A stretch of DNA of 38,434 nucleotides, from assembly GCA_947174235.1 (NCBI GenBank), contig CAMWID010000029.1, positions 1-38,434 of the forward strand. Direction: 5' to 3'. A program made the position numbers and the translations under genes. Positions 25,691-35,701 of the stretch are shown piece by piece. How positions within the stretch are numbered: the first letter of the stretch is position 1; each line of letters opens with the position of its first letter. Below the pieces are notes generated by a model. It was given only the letters and a program-made list of their open reading frames with translations. It had not been told where the DNA came from and made no database searches. The stretch comes from an uncultured Porphyromonadaceae bacterium. Lineage in GTDB: Bacteria; Bacteroidota; Bacteroidia; Bacteroidales; Muribaculaceae.

Positions 25691-26920
25691 ATGAATAGTA
25701 TTTCAAACATATACCTGTGGGTTATACTGATATCCCTTACATTATTCTCCAGTGTACCGACTTTTGGGAGAAATGATATAAAGGACAATGAATTTAATCC
25801 CGTTAACACAGGTGTCACTACTCTCAGCATCACCCCTGATGCCAGAGGCTCCGGCATGGGCAATCTCGGAGCTGCTACGGATCCTGATGTAAATTCCCAA
25901 TTCTGGAATCCTTCAAAATACGCTTTCGCCTACAGCAATGGCGGGGTTGCCATATCATATACGCCATGGCTGCGTAAAATCGTAAATGATATTTTCCTTG
26001 GAGACATTACCGGATATTGGAAACTGGGCAATGACGACAATCAGGCGTTGAGCGCATCGTTCAGATATTTTTCCCTTGGAGAGGTAACTGTCGGAGGGGA
26101 AACGTCGGGAGAGACCCTTCAGACCATAAATCCTTATGAGTTTGCCATAGATCTCGGATATTCCAGAAAACTGTCTGAAAAATTCTCCATGGGTGTGGTG
26201 CTCCGTTATATATTGTCAGACCTTTCATATGACGATTCATACTCCGGGGAGACAAATACCGCCGCAAGCGCCTTTTCAGCAGATATTTCCGGATATTATG
26301 TATCATATCCGATGGTCGGCAGAAGTGAGTGCCAGTTTTCCTGGGGATTCAATGTGTCGAATATCGGCACCAAGGTCAGCTATGATCACGGGGCGACATA
26401 TGCATTCCTTCCTACAAATCTAAGACTGGGGACTCAATTCATGTTTCCTCTTGCGGACTACAATACCCTCGCCATAGGACTCGACCTCAATAAGCTTCTC
26501 GTGCCTACAATGCCTCGCCAGAAAGATTACGACATGGACACGATCGAAGGTCAGACTGAATATGAAGAGGCAAAAGAGAAATGGGAAACAATGTCCCCGA
26601 TCACAGGCATCTTCAAAAGTTTTTCCGACGCTCCCGGAGGATTAAGTGAGGAACTTAAGGAAATAAATGTATCTTTTGGCGGCGAATACGCCTATAATCA
26701 ACAGTTTTTCGCAAGAATGGGATATAATTATGAGAACGCGTCGAAAGGTGGCAGAAGCTATTTTACCTTCGGTGCAGGGTTTGCGCTTAATGTGGTGCGC
26801 CTCGATGCCTCCTACATGCTCGCCACCGCTCAGAGTTCCCCTCTTGACCAGACTCTTCGCTTCACCCTATCTTTCGATATGGACGGCATTCAGGATCTTC
26901 TCGGACGCCGTCGCCGCTAA
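25691..26920 (+). CDS. porV: type IX secretion system outer-membrane protein PorV
   Basis: PorV (LptO) is an outer-membrane beta-barrel that carries T9SS cargo from the translocon to the PorU attachment complex. The 409-residue product has a signal peptide (IYLWVILISLTLFSSVPTFG), then a barrel-like protein of the FadL-related PorV family: VNTGVTTLSITPDARGSGMG (about 38-57), QFWNPSKYAF (about 74-83), and further alternating-strand stretches to a C-terminal RFTLSFDMDGI. The last residues are basic (LLGRRRR). In Porphyromonas gingivalis porU, porV and ispF are adjacent; here rex and the FAH-like gene are inserted between the first two. Confidence 0.92.
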   Translation: MNSISNIYLWVILISLTLFSSVPTFGRNDIKDNEFNPVNTGVTTLSITPDARGSGMGNLGAATDPDVNSQFWNPSKYAFAYSNGGVAISYTPWLRKIVNDIFLGDITGYWKLGNDDNQALSASFRYFSLGEVTVGGETSGETLQTINPYEFAIDLGYSRKLSEKFSMGVVLRYILSDLSYDDSYSGETNTAASAFSADISGYYVSYPMVGRSECQFSWGFNVSNIGTKVSYDHGATYAFLPTNLRLGTQFMFPLADYNTLAIGLDLNKLLVPTMPRQKDYDMDTIEGQTEYEEAKEKWETMSPITGIFKSFSDAPGGLSEELKEINVSFGGEYAYNQQFFARMGYNYENASKGGRSYFTFGAGFALNVVRLDASYMLATAQSSPLDQTLRFTLSFDMDGIQDLLGRRRR

Positions 26921-26974
26921 GTTCCCGCCGGAAACAACATCTCTCCCTCGCATCTACACAAATACTTAAAGACA

Positions 26975-27457
26975 ATGACAATGTTTAGAATAGGACAAGG
27001 ATATGACGTGCACAGACTCGTCGAAGGACGCGAATTGTGGATATGCGGAATAAAACTGCCACATTCCCACGGCTTGCTGGGACACAGCGATGCAGATGTG
27101 GCGATACACGCGCTATGCGACGCGATACTCGGGGCGCTTGCATTACGTGATATAGGCTACCATTTTCCGGATACCGACCCGAAATATAAAGGTGCCGACA
27201 GCAAGTTGCTCCTGGCTGAAGTATGCGGCATGATACGAGGGAAAGGCTGGGAAATCGGTAATGTCGATCTCACCATTATGGCTGAAGCCCCGAAATTCAA
27301 ACCTCATATCGATATGATGCGTGAATGCCTTGCAAACGTCATGAACATCGAATGCGATCGTGTTTCCGTTAAAGCCACCACCACTGAAGGTCTTGGTTTT
27401 ACCGGCAGACGCGAAGGAATCGCGGCAAATGCCATAGCTTTGCTGTATGAATCTTAA
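26975..27457 (+). CDS. ispF: 2-C-methyl-D-erythritol 2,4-cyclodiphosphate synthase
   Basis: IspF makes the cyclodiphosphate of the non-mevalonate (MEP) isoprenoid pathway. The 160-residue protein has the zinc-site signature GYDVHRL at the N-terminus, LGHSDADVAIHALCDAILGA (about 35-54), and the substrate motif TTTEGLGFTGRREGIAANA (about 134-152). A second in-frame ATG at 26981 is equally possible as the start. It follows porV after 54 bases. Its stop overlaps the start of the helicase gene by 11 bases, so the helicase is probably translated by coupling. Confidence 0.96.
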   Translation: MTMFRIGQGYDVHRLVEGRELWICGIKLPHSHGLLGHSDADVAIHALCDAILGALALRDIGYHFPDTDPKYKGADSKLLLAEVCGMIRGKGWEIGNVDLTIMAEAPKFKPHIDMMRECLANVMNIECDRVSVKATTTEGLGFTGRREGIAANAIALLYES

Positions 27458-29570
27458 TTCCAGACAACAGGCTGCCGTAGAGGCTACGGAAGGTCGCGTG
27501 AGAGTGGTTGCCGGAGCGGGCTCCGGCAAGACTCGCGTGCTCGCCCACCGTTATGCTTTTCTTGTAAATGAATTAGGTATAAGCCCCGGAAATATCTTGT
27601 GTCTTACTTTTACAAACAAAGCGGCACAAGAAATGAAAAAGAGAATCTCATCTATGGTGGACCGCGGAAGTGTAAACGACTTCATCTGCACAATCCATAG
27701 TTTCTGCGCCAAATTTCTCCGCAAGGAAATATACAGGATCGGGTACCCGAGAAATTTTACAATAATCGATGAAGAAGACGGGAAGGTTCTTGCCAGGCAG
27801 GCAATGCAGGAGTTTGGCATAGACCGTAGAAAAAACACTGCTGAAAGATTTCTGAAAAGCGTAGCGGCATTTAAAGGGTATGATCCGGTCAAATATATTC
27901 AAAAACACTTGCTGCCTTGCTCTTCATCTGAAGCCCCCGACGCAACAGTTCGGTATCTCAGGCTGCAGCTAAAACAATTCGCCCTTGATTACGATGACCT
28001 TCTCTATTTTACTCTCTATATCCTCGGGCACTATGACGACGCCCGAAAAGAATGGACAGAGAAACTCAACTATGTCATGGTCGATGAAGTGCAAGACTGT
28101 ACAGGTGATGACTGGAAACTTCTCCACGCCGTGACAAGTCATCACGGAAATCTGTTCGTGGTCGGTGATCCGGATCAGGCAATATATGAATGGAGAGGTG
28201 CCAATCCTAAGATATTTGTTGATTTCAAAGCAAATACGGATATTATCCTGAATGAAAACTATCGGTCCACACCCGACATTCTTGATGTGGCGAACCATAT
28301 CATCGAACACAATCACAACCGCGTAAAAAAGGAGTTGTTCACTGTCAGATTAAATGAGAGACAGGTGGTGCATGTTCACGCAAAATCTGAAAAGGAGGAA
28401 GCCGAAAAAATCGCCGCAAGGATAGAGGAAGGGATTAAGGAAAACATGCATTACGGTGATTTTGCAATCCTTTACAGAAGCTCGTTCCTTTCAAGACATA
28501 TCGAACAGGCTCTATTGAAACGGCATATCCCTTATTCCGTATGGGGCGGCGTAAGGTTTTTCGAACGCAAAGAGATTAAAGATGTCTTAAGCTACCTTAG
28601 GATTGTTGCCGGCGACAACGATGATATCTCTTTCAGACGCATCATCAATCTTCCTTCAAGAAAATTTGGCGAAGCTTCATTGAAGGCTCTCTCGTCAATA
28701 GCCGAAGCCGAAGGTGTGCCACTTATGGTTGCCTTACGTAATCATATCGGGGACAGACAGTTTTCCAAACCGCCGCTACGAACTTTCCTGAATCTTATTG
28801 ATTCGGCGAGAGAAATGGCGACGGGGATACCTGTGTCGGAACTCACCGACCGGATCCTGAATGAAAGCGGACTTGGCGACCTCTATCGCAATGACGAGGA
28901 AGAAGAACGTTTGGAAAACATTACAGAACTCATCAATTCAATGAAAGAGTTTGAAGCCGGACGTATCGATGAGGGCGACTCAGATCTTGTATCATATCTT
29001 CAGGAAATCGCCCTTTACACCAATGCCGACAAATCTACCGATGGCGAGAAGGTAAGGATGATGACAATCCACCAATCAAAAGGGCTTGAGTTTCCGGAAG
29101 TGTTTGTAGTGGGTCTGACTGAAGGGATTTTCCCGAATCACAGATCTATACGGGAACGCCGTCAAGATGGAGAAGAAGAGGAACGCAGACTTATGTACGT
29201 GGCGGTGACAAGGGCGGAAAGAATGTTGTGGCTATGCGAATCGGAAGGATATATGAATGAAAACGGAGCACTGAAGTATCCTTCCAGATTCCTTTCCGAA
29301 GTGCCGGATGGGATGCTGAAAATAGAAGGGCATCTTGATCCATGTCTCAAATCAGGCACCATCGGACTCGTGTCAATGCTTAACGAAGAGTTAGGTCAGG
29401 GAGCGAAAAAACCTTGGGAAAACGGCACAAGGGTAAGCCACAAGATATTTGGAGAAGGGGTGATCGAATCGTTCGATGCCACAGCCAAATCTTACAAAGT
29501 CAGGTTTGCTTCCTCCACCAGGAACCTTCTTCCCCATGTCCTGACAATAATATCCGCGCCAACTATCTGA
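27447..29570 (+). CDS. UvrD/PcrA-type SF1A DNA helicase
   Basis: The 707-residue protein is an ATP-dependent 3'-5' DNA helicase. It shows the Q motif/NSRQQAAV at the N-terminus, Walker A VAGAGSGKTRV (about 21-31), Walker B VMVDEVQD (about 209-216; the usual form is DE-Y/F-QD), motif III GDPDQAIYEWRGA (about 240-252), motif IV ENYRSTPDIL, motif V MTIHQSKGLEFPEVFVVG (about 534-551) and VAVTRAERML (motif VI). The C-terminus carries a Tudor-like piece (RVSHKIFGEGVIESFD). It could be the main UvrD or PcrA or a second paralog. The gene begins inside the end of ispF, and ends before the hairpin at 29584-29625. Confidence 0.92.
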   Translation: MNLNSRQQAAVEATEGRVRVVAGAGSGKTRVLAHRYAFLVNELGISPGNILCLTFTNKAAQEMKKRISSMVDRGSVNDFICTIHSFCAKFLRKEIYRIGYPRNFTIIDEEDGKVLARQAMQEFGIDRRKNTAERFLKSVAAFKGYDPVKYIQKHLLPCSSSEAPDATVRYLRLQLKQFALDYDDLLYFTLYILGHYDDARKEWTEKLNYVMVDEVQDCTGDDWKLLHAVTSHHGNLFVVGDPDQAIYEWRGANPKIFVDFKANTDIILNENYRSTPDILDVANHIIEHNHNRVKKELFTVRLNERQVVHVHAKSEKEEAEKIAARIEEGIKENMHYGDFAILYRSSFLSRHIEQALLKRHIPYSVWGGVRFFERKEIKDVLSYLRIVAGDNDDISFRRIINLPSRKFGEASLKALSSIAEAEGVPLMVALRNHIGDRQFSKPPLRTFLNLIDSAREMATGIPVSELTDRILNESGLGDLYRNDEEEERLENITELINSMKEFEAGRIDEGDSDLVSYLQEIALYTNADKSTDGEKVRMMTIHQSKGLEFPEVFVVGLTEGIFPNHRSIRERRQDGEEEERRLMYVAVTRAERMLWLCESEGYMNENGALKYPSRFLSEVPDGMLKIEGHLDPCLKSGTIGLVSMLNEELGQGAKKPWENGTRVSHKIFGEGVIESFDATAKSYKVRFASSTRNLLPHVLTIISAPTI

Positions 29571-29583
29571 CACGGATAAATCC

Positions 29584-29625
29584 AAAAATAAAGACGGGAG
29601 CCCAAGGCTCCGGTCTTTTATTTTT
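29584..29625. terminator. bidirectional terminator between the helicase and the T9SS cargo
   Basis: GGAGCC (29597-29602) pairs with GGCTCC (29606-29611) around a CAA loop; after a G-G mismatch the stem continues with AAAGAC/GTCTTT and A/T-rich flanks. The long A and T runs on both sides suit termination in both directions, between convergent genes. Confidence 0.8.
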
Positions 29626-29650
29626 GTGGGAAGTGGTCTTAATCTGATTG

Positions 29651-30607
29651 TCAGAAAACCACTTTTAGCGTATCCTTACCGCCTCTTATTATATATATAC
29701 CGGAAGGCAGACCGCTGCAATCAAGAGATATGCCATATACGGAAGCGACCTTTGAACCGGCAGTATTATACACTGAAATAGTTGTCGGAGAAGCGGAATA
29801 TACTACTTTGCCTGAAACTGTGAGAGTATTGACCCCTGCAACAGCTTCCTCCACACCTGCCATAAGATCGTCATTATTTCCGCTGACATCTGTGAAAGTC
29901 TTTATTCTTACAGCATGCACATACAATGGGGCGGCAACCCTGTTGTAGAATACTGTAGTACGGTTTTCTCCCTTCTCTCCTGCAAAAGTAAGGTAATCAC
30001 GGGTGTCTCCCTCTCCGAACGAAAGATCATATTTGTGCTCCTGAACATTTAGATATTCCACATAATGTTCTGTTGTAAGCGGACCGTCATCCGGATTTAA
30101 GAAGTTGGGATCTGCCTCATTCCATATATATTGACAATCTTTTGCCTCCACATATGACCGTGCGCCGTGTATTTCCGTATAGATGTTTGGCTCTACAGAA
30201 GAGAGCACCACGTCATAAGAATAGCAGTCCGGCAGATGAATGAGCATACCCCCTCCCTGATAGTCAAACCATCCTCTGCCTTCTGCGGCAGCAAGTACAA
30301 GGGCGCCCGTCTTTGAATCCTCACCTCCTGCCTCGCCTGATGTGTTGTAGCCTTTGACATCAGGATCGGCAAATGACGCAGGGAAAATTGTCTCTCCCGG
30401 AAACTCGGGATCATCTATCTGGTATGGAGCGTTGAGAAGCTGGATTTTACGATCCTTGCCCACATACTTGGCTATCTTCTCTGCCGAATCAAGCCATAGC
30501 CAGCCGTTTTCATCACAATCCGCGGGATCAAAGAAATTGAATGTCTCTTGAGCGTTGACTGAAAGCGACGCTGCAACGACAAAACCTGAAAGTAGAAATT
30601 GTTTCAT
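29651..30607 (-). CDS. secreted protein with T9SS type A C-terminal sorting domain
   Basis: The 318-residue product has a signal peptide (KQFLLSGFVVAASLSVNA, cut before QETF) and a C-terminal sorting tail of about 60 residues: TISVYNTAGSKVASVYG, then LPSGIYIIRGGKDTLKVVF at the very end. This matches the T9SS type A (Por_Secre_tail) pattern, so PorU/PorV should export it and attach it to the surface. The body (about 20-240) is a Trp/Tyr/Asp-rich beta protein without a recognised enzyme motif. I start at ATG 30607; TTG codons upstream are possible but unneeded. It is the last gene of the metalloprotease-SusC-SusD unit. Confidence 0.8.
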   Translation of the reverse strand: MKQFLLSGFVVAASLSVNAQETFNFFDPADCDENGWLWLDSAEKIAKYVGKDRKIQLLNAPYQIDDPEFPGETIFPASFADPDVKGYNTSGEAGGEDSKTGALVLAAAEGRGWFDYQGGGMLIHLPDCYSYDVVLSSVEPNIYTEIHGARSYVEAKDCQYIWNEADPNFLNPDDGPLTTEHYVEYLNVQEHKYDLSFGEGDTRDYLTFAGEKGENRTTVFYNRVAAPLYVHAVRIKTFTDVSGNNDDLMAGVEEAVAGVNTLTVSGKVVYSASPTTISVYNTAGSKVASVYGISLDCSGLPSGIYIIRGGKDTLKVVF

Positions 30608-30669
30608 ATTCAACAATTTAATGGTTAGTACTTGACAAAAAGATTTGCCGAAAATTGAAATTATTGATA

Positions 30670-30704
30670 TTCTGCCACATCGTCATTCTGCTGATGTAGC
30701 AGAA
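30670..30704 (-). promoter_or_regulatory. alternative hairpins between susD and the cargo gene
   Basis: On the minus-strand RNA a short hairpin can form first (30704-30698 with 30692-30686, stem UUCUGCU/AGCAGAA). A longer 12-bp stem (30704-30693 with 30681-30670, one G-U pair) excludes it, because both use 30704-30698. No T-run follows. This could be a processing or attenuation structure, or a remnant of a repeated sequence. Confidence 0.4.
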
Positions 30705-30733
30705 ATACAAGCACTTATTATCAGATATTTCCG

Positions 30734-32503
30734 TTACACTTCATTCCATCCGGGATTTTGTTGTATGCCATTATAGCGCACATCATCCCAATCAATAGGT
30801 AAGAAATACTGTTTTACGTCAAAATATCTGATTTCATTATTATTGCCGTTCACCAAACGGTCGGTCACTATACTGCGGTTGCCGTCTTCATCATAAACCA
30901 CTCGGCACCCGTACAGTGGATTGGTACTGCCACACATCTTCTGCTCGGCGATCCCATATCTCAGAAGATCCCAATAAGTGGTTTTTTCAAACGCCAGCTC
31001 TACCCTACGCTCATTCATGATGTCATCCCACGTCACGGAAACCAATTCCGGCATGTGAACTCTTCTTCTTATCTGATTGACTTTTTCAAGGGCTGCACCG
31101 ACACGCCCCTTCTTAAAATCAATTTCGGCGTAATCGAGCAATAGTTCGGCATATCTCCATAGTATGCAGTTTTGTGAACTCGCATAAGTTTCGTCATTAT
31201 CTATCTGCTGGCTTTCGCGAAGAAATTTTGCCATATAATACCCTGTCCGTGTATTTGATGCCGTTGTTGACGATCCGTAAGGAGTGAGATCTTTGCCCGG
31301 CACGTTCTTGCCGTCTATCCTTTTATAATGTATTTCAAGCTGAGATCCTTTCCATGTCGCGCCGTCATAAAGAATATTTGCGTAAAACCTGAAATCCCTA
31401 CCGTCAAACGGTGATTGCGGATCATAACCCGAATCCGGATCCACGATCCTCTTTCCGTTTGCCATACGATATTCATCAACATGGTTTTGTGTAGGATTAT
31501 ACGCACAGTTTACCCCGGTTTGGGACGGTGGGGCGGCATCCCTGTCGAGTTTATGACCGAAGCCATACATAAAATCGCCATCATCACTATGCTGCACTTC
31601 CCAGATAGATTCCCTTGAGTTTTTTGTCAGGAAAATATCCCGGTATCCTTTCACCACCGACTCTTTGTCTGACCCTGAAATGTCGATAAGTCCGTATATT
31701 CCCAATTCCATGACCCTGTCATATTCTACGGCAGCCTTGTCAAGAAGATCTTCGGAACAATCTGTGGCAAACCCCAGGAAAGGAGTCTCCACATTTTGGA
31801 AATGCGATCCCGCCGCCCAAAAATATGTTTTTGCCTTAAGCATCAGCGCCGCCCCCTTGGTGGCTCTTCCCACCATGTCGGAATCATATTCAACAGGCAA
31901 CATGCCGGAGGCTGTCTCTGCTTCGGATGTTATAAACCGGACCATTTCTTCATATGATGCCCTGGGAAATTTCTCCGCATTCACAAGAGGATCAAACGTA
32001 TGGTCAATAAGAAGAACACCTCCGTACTGCCGCAACAGTTTATAGTAATAATACGCACGGAAAAAATGTGCCTCCCCGATCAACCGTGACCTTAATGATA
32101 CCGGTATACGGTTTTCATTCTCCAGAAGTTTATTTATCGAACGTATCTGTGTGTAATAATTCTCCCAATAAAGTTTGCCCCTGTTGTTGTATATTGTTTG
32201 CGCACCTTTGAGCATGTCTCCATACCCCGCCTGATACCAATCGTTGCGACCTACGGTAAGCTGATCGCCGAACCATGGCTCATATTCCTCCCCAAGATTC
32301 TTTATGAATGTTGAGACAAGTACATAAAAACCATTATCCATGTTACGATACCATCTGGCTGTATATTCGTTCAGAAGCATCTCATCGCCCCATATCATGT
32401 CTTCAGAAAGCTTGTCGTTTGGCGCATCTCTGAAAATACTGTCACAACTTGTCATCGTCAGACATATAATTAGCGATAAAAATATTTTATACATCATTTT
32501 CAT
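30734..32503 (-). CDS. SusD/RagB family substrate-binding lipoprotein
   Basis: SusD-like proteins are surface lids of TonB-dependent uptake channels. The 589-residue product has a lipoprotein signal ending TMTSC, then helical TPR-like sequence with AHFFRAYYYYKLLRQYGG (about 145-162) typical of the family N-terminal domain. The C-terminal SusD_RagB part has LWRYAELLLDYAEIDFKKG, then VNQIRRRV. The gene follows susC (85-base gap) on the same strand. What it binds cannot be read from the sequence; the neighbouring protease suggests peptides. Confidence 0.93.
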   Translation of the reverse strand: MKMMYKIFLSLIICLTMTSCDSIFRDAPNDKLSEDMIWGDEMLLNEYTARWYRNMDNGFYVLVSTFIKNLGEEYEPWFGDQLTVGRNDWYQAGYGDMLKGAQTIYNNRGKLYWENYYTQIRSINKLLENENRIPVSLRSRLIGEAHFFRAYYYYKLLRQYGGVLLIDHTFDPLVNAEKFPRASYEEMVRFITSEAETASGMLPVEYDSDMVGRATKGAALMLKAKTYFWAAGSHFQNVETPFLGFATDCSEDLLDKAAVEYDRVMELGIYGLIDISGSDKESVVKGYRDIFLTKNSRESIWEVQHSDDGDFMYGFGHKLDRDAAPPSQTGVNCAYNPTQNHVDEYRMANGKRIVDPDSGYDPQSPFDGRDFRFYANILYDGATWKGSQLEIHYKRIDGKNVPGKDLTPYGSSTTASNTRTGYYMAKFLRESQQIDNDETYASSQNCILWRYAELLLDYAEIDFKKGRVGAALEKVNQIRRRVHMPELVSVTWDDIMNERRVELAFEKTTYWDLLRYGIAEQKMCGSTNPLYGCRVVYDEDGNRSIVTDRLVNGNNNEIRYFDVKQYFLPIDWDDVRYNGIQQNPGWNEV

Positions 32504-32588
32504 AATTCAGGTCTTTTTTTAATTAAGGAGCTGTTTAATATCAGCAACCATATAATCTTGAATCTTCACAGAAAAACATCGCCGCTAC

Positions 32589-35500
32589 CTAAAATCCGAA
32601 TGACAGGGATATGCCGTATCCTCTTGTAAGAGGGTAGCCCCTCAGCACCTCCGGATCCATTCCGTCAAGTGATGACCACGTGTAAAGATTCGTAGCCTGC
32701 AGCGACAGATCGAGCGTGCCGATACCCGTATTTTTCAAAATCTTGGCAGGCACCCTATATCCCAGAGTCAAGGCTTTGAGCCGCATAAAATTGCATTTCT
32801 TCAGCCAGAAAGTACTTTCCATTCGGTTATTGTCGCCTGTGGTGGCGAACTTGATTCGCGGATATGAAGCATCCGGATTATCCGGAGTCCAGGTGTCGGT
32901 AAGATGATAATCCTGAAATCGTTGCAATGCCCCGTTTTCAAGCGTATACAGCTCATTGATCTTTTGGTTATATCCACTCACTCCGGCAAACTGGGCATTG
33001 AAATACAGTCCTTTCCAATCTGCGCCAATCCCGAACCCATAATTCACATCCGGAAGCGACGAGTCTTTCACATATACCATGTCATTGACGGTGAGTTTCC
33101 CGTCATTATCCTGGTCTACATATTTTATGTCGCCGGGGCGCAATGTGACGTTGCCTCGCCCGTCCTGATCCACCCCCCAGTTCCTGATCTCTTCTTCAGA
33201 TTGAAAAAGACCCGCCGCTTCATAAAGGTTCCATACCTGATACGGATGTCCTTTATGACGCTGGTTCTCCGGTAATGTAGACTCATCACCCCAGTCAAGA
33301 ACCTTATTTGAACTTGTGCCTATATTGAATGAAAGATTGTAATGAAAATCCCCGATATTGTTCAAATGCCTTAATGAAACATCAATTCCGTTATAACGCA
33401 CTTTTCCTATGTTGACCAATGCCTTGACGCCCCCTGTTCCTACAGATGGGGGAAACAACTGATCGCGGGCATCTGTCACCATGTTTGTTCTGGTCCTCTG
33501 ATACCATTCCACCGACGCAGAAATCCTGTTGTCACAGAAACCGACATCTACACCGATATTATAATCTTTTGATTTTCCCCACGTAAGATCGGGATTGGGG
33601 AAAGAGCTTATCGACGGTATAAGCGTCGGACTCCATATCCCACCGAAATTGTATCCTTCACCATTTGTGAAATTATAATTTTGCAAATATCCGAAATCGG
33701 AAATAGCTCCGTCATCGCCAAGAATACCGGCAGACGCCCTGATTTTTGCAAAAGACATTATTGACGGGGAGACATTGCTGAAGAATTGCTCATTGCTTAT
33801 AACCCATGATCCAGAAACCGTAGGAAAGAATCCCCACCGCTTCCCGGGAGCAAAGCGTGTCGAGCCGTCTACACGGAAGCTAAATTCCGCAAAATAACGG
33901 TTGTCATAGCCATAAGTGGCACGACCCACCACAGATGCCCTTTCACTGAAATATTCGTTGCCGGATATTGTGCCGGAAGATGTATTCCCTATGACTTCAG
34001 GGAAACTTCCTGACAGATTATTGTTCAATCCGTTGAGATATTTATTATGATAATCCTGATAATTCAACACCACAAGACCGCTGACATCATGTTTGTCAGC
34101 ATATGTGGCAGTATAGTTCACCCCAAACTCTATCAGCTTGTTATTGACGCTTTGAAAACGTTCTGACATGGATATTTTTGATTTCGGATAAACTGTGTTC
34201 GGATCTACAGATGTCATATTGGTGATATCATCATATATATATAATGCTACCGGCTTGCGATATTCGGTGTTGTTATTATGGTTCATGTCCATAGTGCCTC
34301 TGAGATACACCTGTAGCCCTTTTAGAAAAGGCATGTCATAACGCAACACTCCACTCAAAGTATGAAAATCACTATTCGTTTTGGTATATCCCCCACTCCC
34401 TTCAAGATTCACCAAAGGGTTTGAACCTTCTATACTTGCGAGATTTCCGTCTGTATATCTGAGCACTTGAAGCGGAGAATAACTGTAGGCGGCGTCTAAA
34501 GACAGATAACTCGAATTTTTATACTGTGAAACAGAACCGTTTAAATCTACAGACATTGTCAGTCCGGGCAATAGGTTCGCATCAAGTTTTGCAGAATAGT
34601 TATATCTGCTTCGCCCTATATTGGAATATAATCCTTTTGACTCGGAATATCCTCCGGAAATAAAATATCTGACAGAAGAATTTCCTCCGGAGACAGATAT
34701 GGAATGTCGTTGTGAATGTCCCCATTTTTTGAGATGATCCATAATGTTGTCATCTCCGTAAAGATTGGGATTGCTGTCTAACAATGAAAGATCATAGGGC
34801 GTATATACAGAAGATGCCGAACTCTCCACAGCTCTGTTATATAACTCTGCGAACTGACGGGCATTCAAAAAATTGGGAAGATTCGTGGCTTCTTCGAAAT
34901 TGAACTGTCCCCTGTAGTTCACCCTTGCCCTTCCTGAAGTTTTCCCTCGCTTTGTCTGCACAAGGATCACTCCATTTGCCGCTCGCGCGCCATATACGGC
35001 TGCCGCGGCGGCGTCTTTCAGAATCGAGACACTTTCAATGTCATCCGGATTAAGGTCACTGAGCCTCATTTCTCCATCATTGGTGTTTGTGCCGAGACGC
35101 GGTATCCCGTCTATTACGAGGAGTGGGTTGCCATCATTTCCCCTGACACTGATACGGGATTCTTTTGCCGATGAGGGATCTGCCGTTGTCATCGAAACCC
35201 CAAGACCCGACACTTGCCCCTGAAGACTCTGATCAAGATTCATGGCGGGTATTTTCTGGATATCGGTTCCCTTCAACACCTCTACCGATGATGTAAGTGA
35301 ACTCTTTTTGGCAGTCCCATAACCGATCACCACCACTTCATTCATCTCGCTCGCATTCACCTCAAGGTGAACGGTCACATTATCTGTATCCGGTGAGACT
35401 GAAATTGTCCTGGTCGCATAACCCACATAACTTATCGTAAGGTTGATTTCTTTCCCTTTTGGTATATTAAGAAGAAATTTACCTTCAATGTCAGTTGCAG

Positions 35501-35657
35501 TGGCAATCAATGAGCCACTTACAGCGACGGTGGCTCCTACAAGAGGCTCTCCGTCACTGTCATCGACCAATCCCGTGAGCTGGCGTTTGGAATCTGTCTG
35601 CGAAAATGCGGAAAGCGACAATACCATCAACAGGTAAGTCAAGATATAACGTTTCAT
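32589..35657 (-). CDS. SusC/RagA family TonB-linked outer-membrane channel
   Basis: This 1022-residue protein imports large nutrients across the outer membrane with its SusD partner. After a signal peptide (YILTYLLMVLSLSAFS) comes a carboxypeptidase D-like N-terminal extension (LVDDSDGEPLVGATVAVSGS), typical of SusC. The TonB-box-like EMNEVVVIGYG (about 105-115) is followed by the plug (LLVIDGIP, then IESVSILKDAAAAAVYGARA), and a 22-strand barrel that ends in GISLSFGF with a terminal Phe. A Ca-binding-like loop DQDNDGKLTVND lies near residue 855. It is 82 bases after the metalloprotease gene, and a hairpin lies in that gap. Confidence 0.96.
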   Translation of the reverse strand: MKRYILTYLLMVLSLSAFSQTDSKRQLTGLVDDSDGEPLVGATVAVSGSLIATATDIEGKFLLNIPKGKEINLTISYVGYATRTISVSPDTDNVTVHLEVNASEMNEVVVIGYGTAKKSSLTSSVEVLKGTDIQKIPAMNLDQSLQGQVSGLGVSMTTADPSSAKESRISVRGNDGNPLLVIDGIPRLGTNTNDGEMRLSDLNPDDIESVSILKDAAAAAVYGARAANGVILVQTKRGKTSGRARVNYRGQFNFEEATNLPNFLNARQFAELYNRAVESSASSVYTPYDLSLLDSNPNLYGDDNIMDHLKKWGHSQRHSISVSGGNSSVRYFISGGYSESKGLYSNIGRSRYNYSAKLDANLLPGLTMSVDLNGSVSQYKNSSYLSLDAAYSYSPLQVLRYTDGNLASIEGSNPLVNLEGSGGYTKTNSDFHTLSGVLRYDMPFLKGLQVYLRGTMDMNHNNNTEYRKPVALYIYDDITNMTSVDPNTVYPKSKISMSERFQSVNNKLIEFGVNYTATYADKHDVSGLVVLNYQDYHNKYLNGLNNNLSGSFPEVIGNTSSGTISGNEYFSERASVVGRATYGYDNRYFAEFSFRVDGSTRFAPGKRWGFFPTVSGSWVISNEQFFSNVSPSIMSFAKIRASAGILGDDGAISDFGYLQNYNFTNGEGYNFGGIWSPTLIPSISSFPNPDLTWGKSKDYNIGVDVGFCDNRISASVEWYQRTRTNMVTDARDQLFPPSVGTGGVKALVNIGKVRYNGIDVSLRHLNNIGDFHYNLSFNIGTSSNKVLDWGDESTLPENQRHKGHPYQVWNLYEAAGLFQSEEEIRNWGVDQDGRGNVTLRPGDIKYVDQDNDGKLTVNDMVYVKDSSLPDVNYGFGIGADWKGLYFNAQFAGVSGYNQKINELYTLENGALQRFQDYHLTDTWTPDNPDASYPRIKFATTGDNNRMESTFWLKKCNFMRLKALTLGYRVPAKILKNTGIGTLDLSLQATNLYTWSSLDGMDPEVLRGYPLTRGYGISLSFGF

Positions 35658-35701
35658 AGCGAGATTACTGGTTAATTGATTTATTGTTATCAGAATTTAT
35701 C

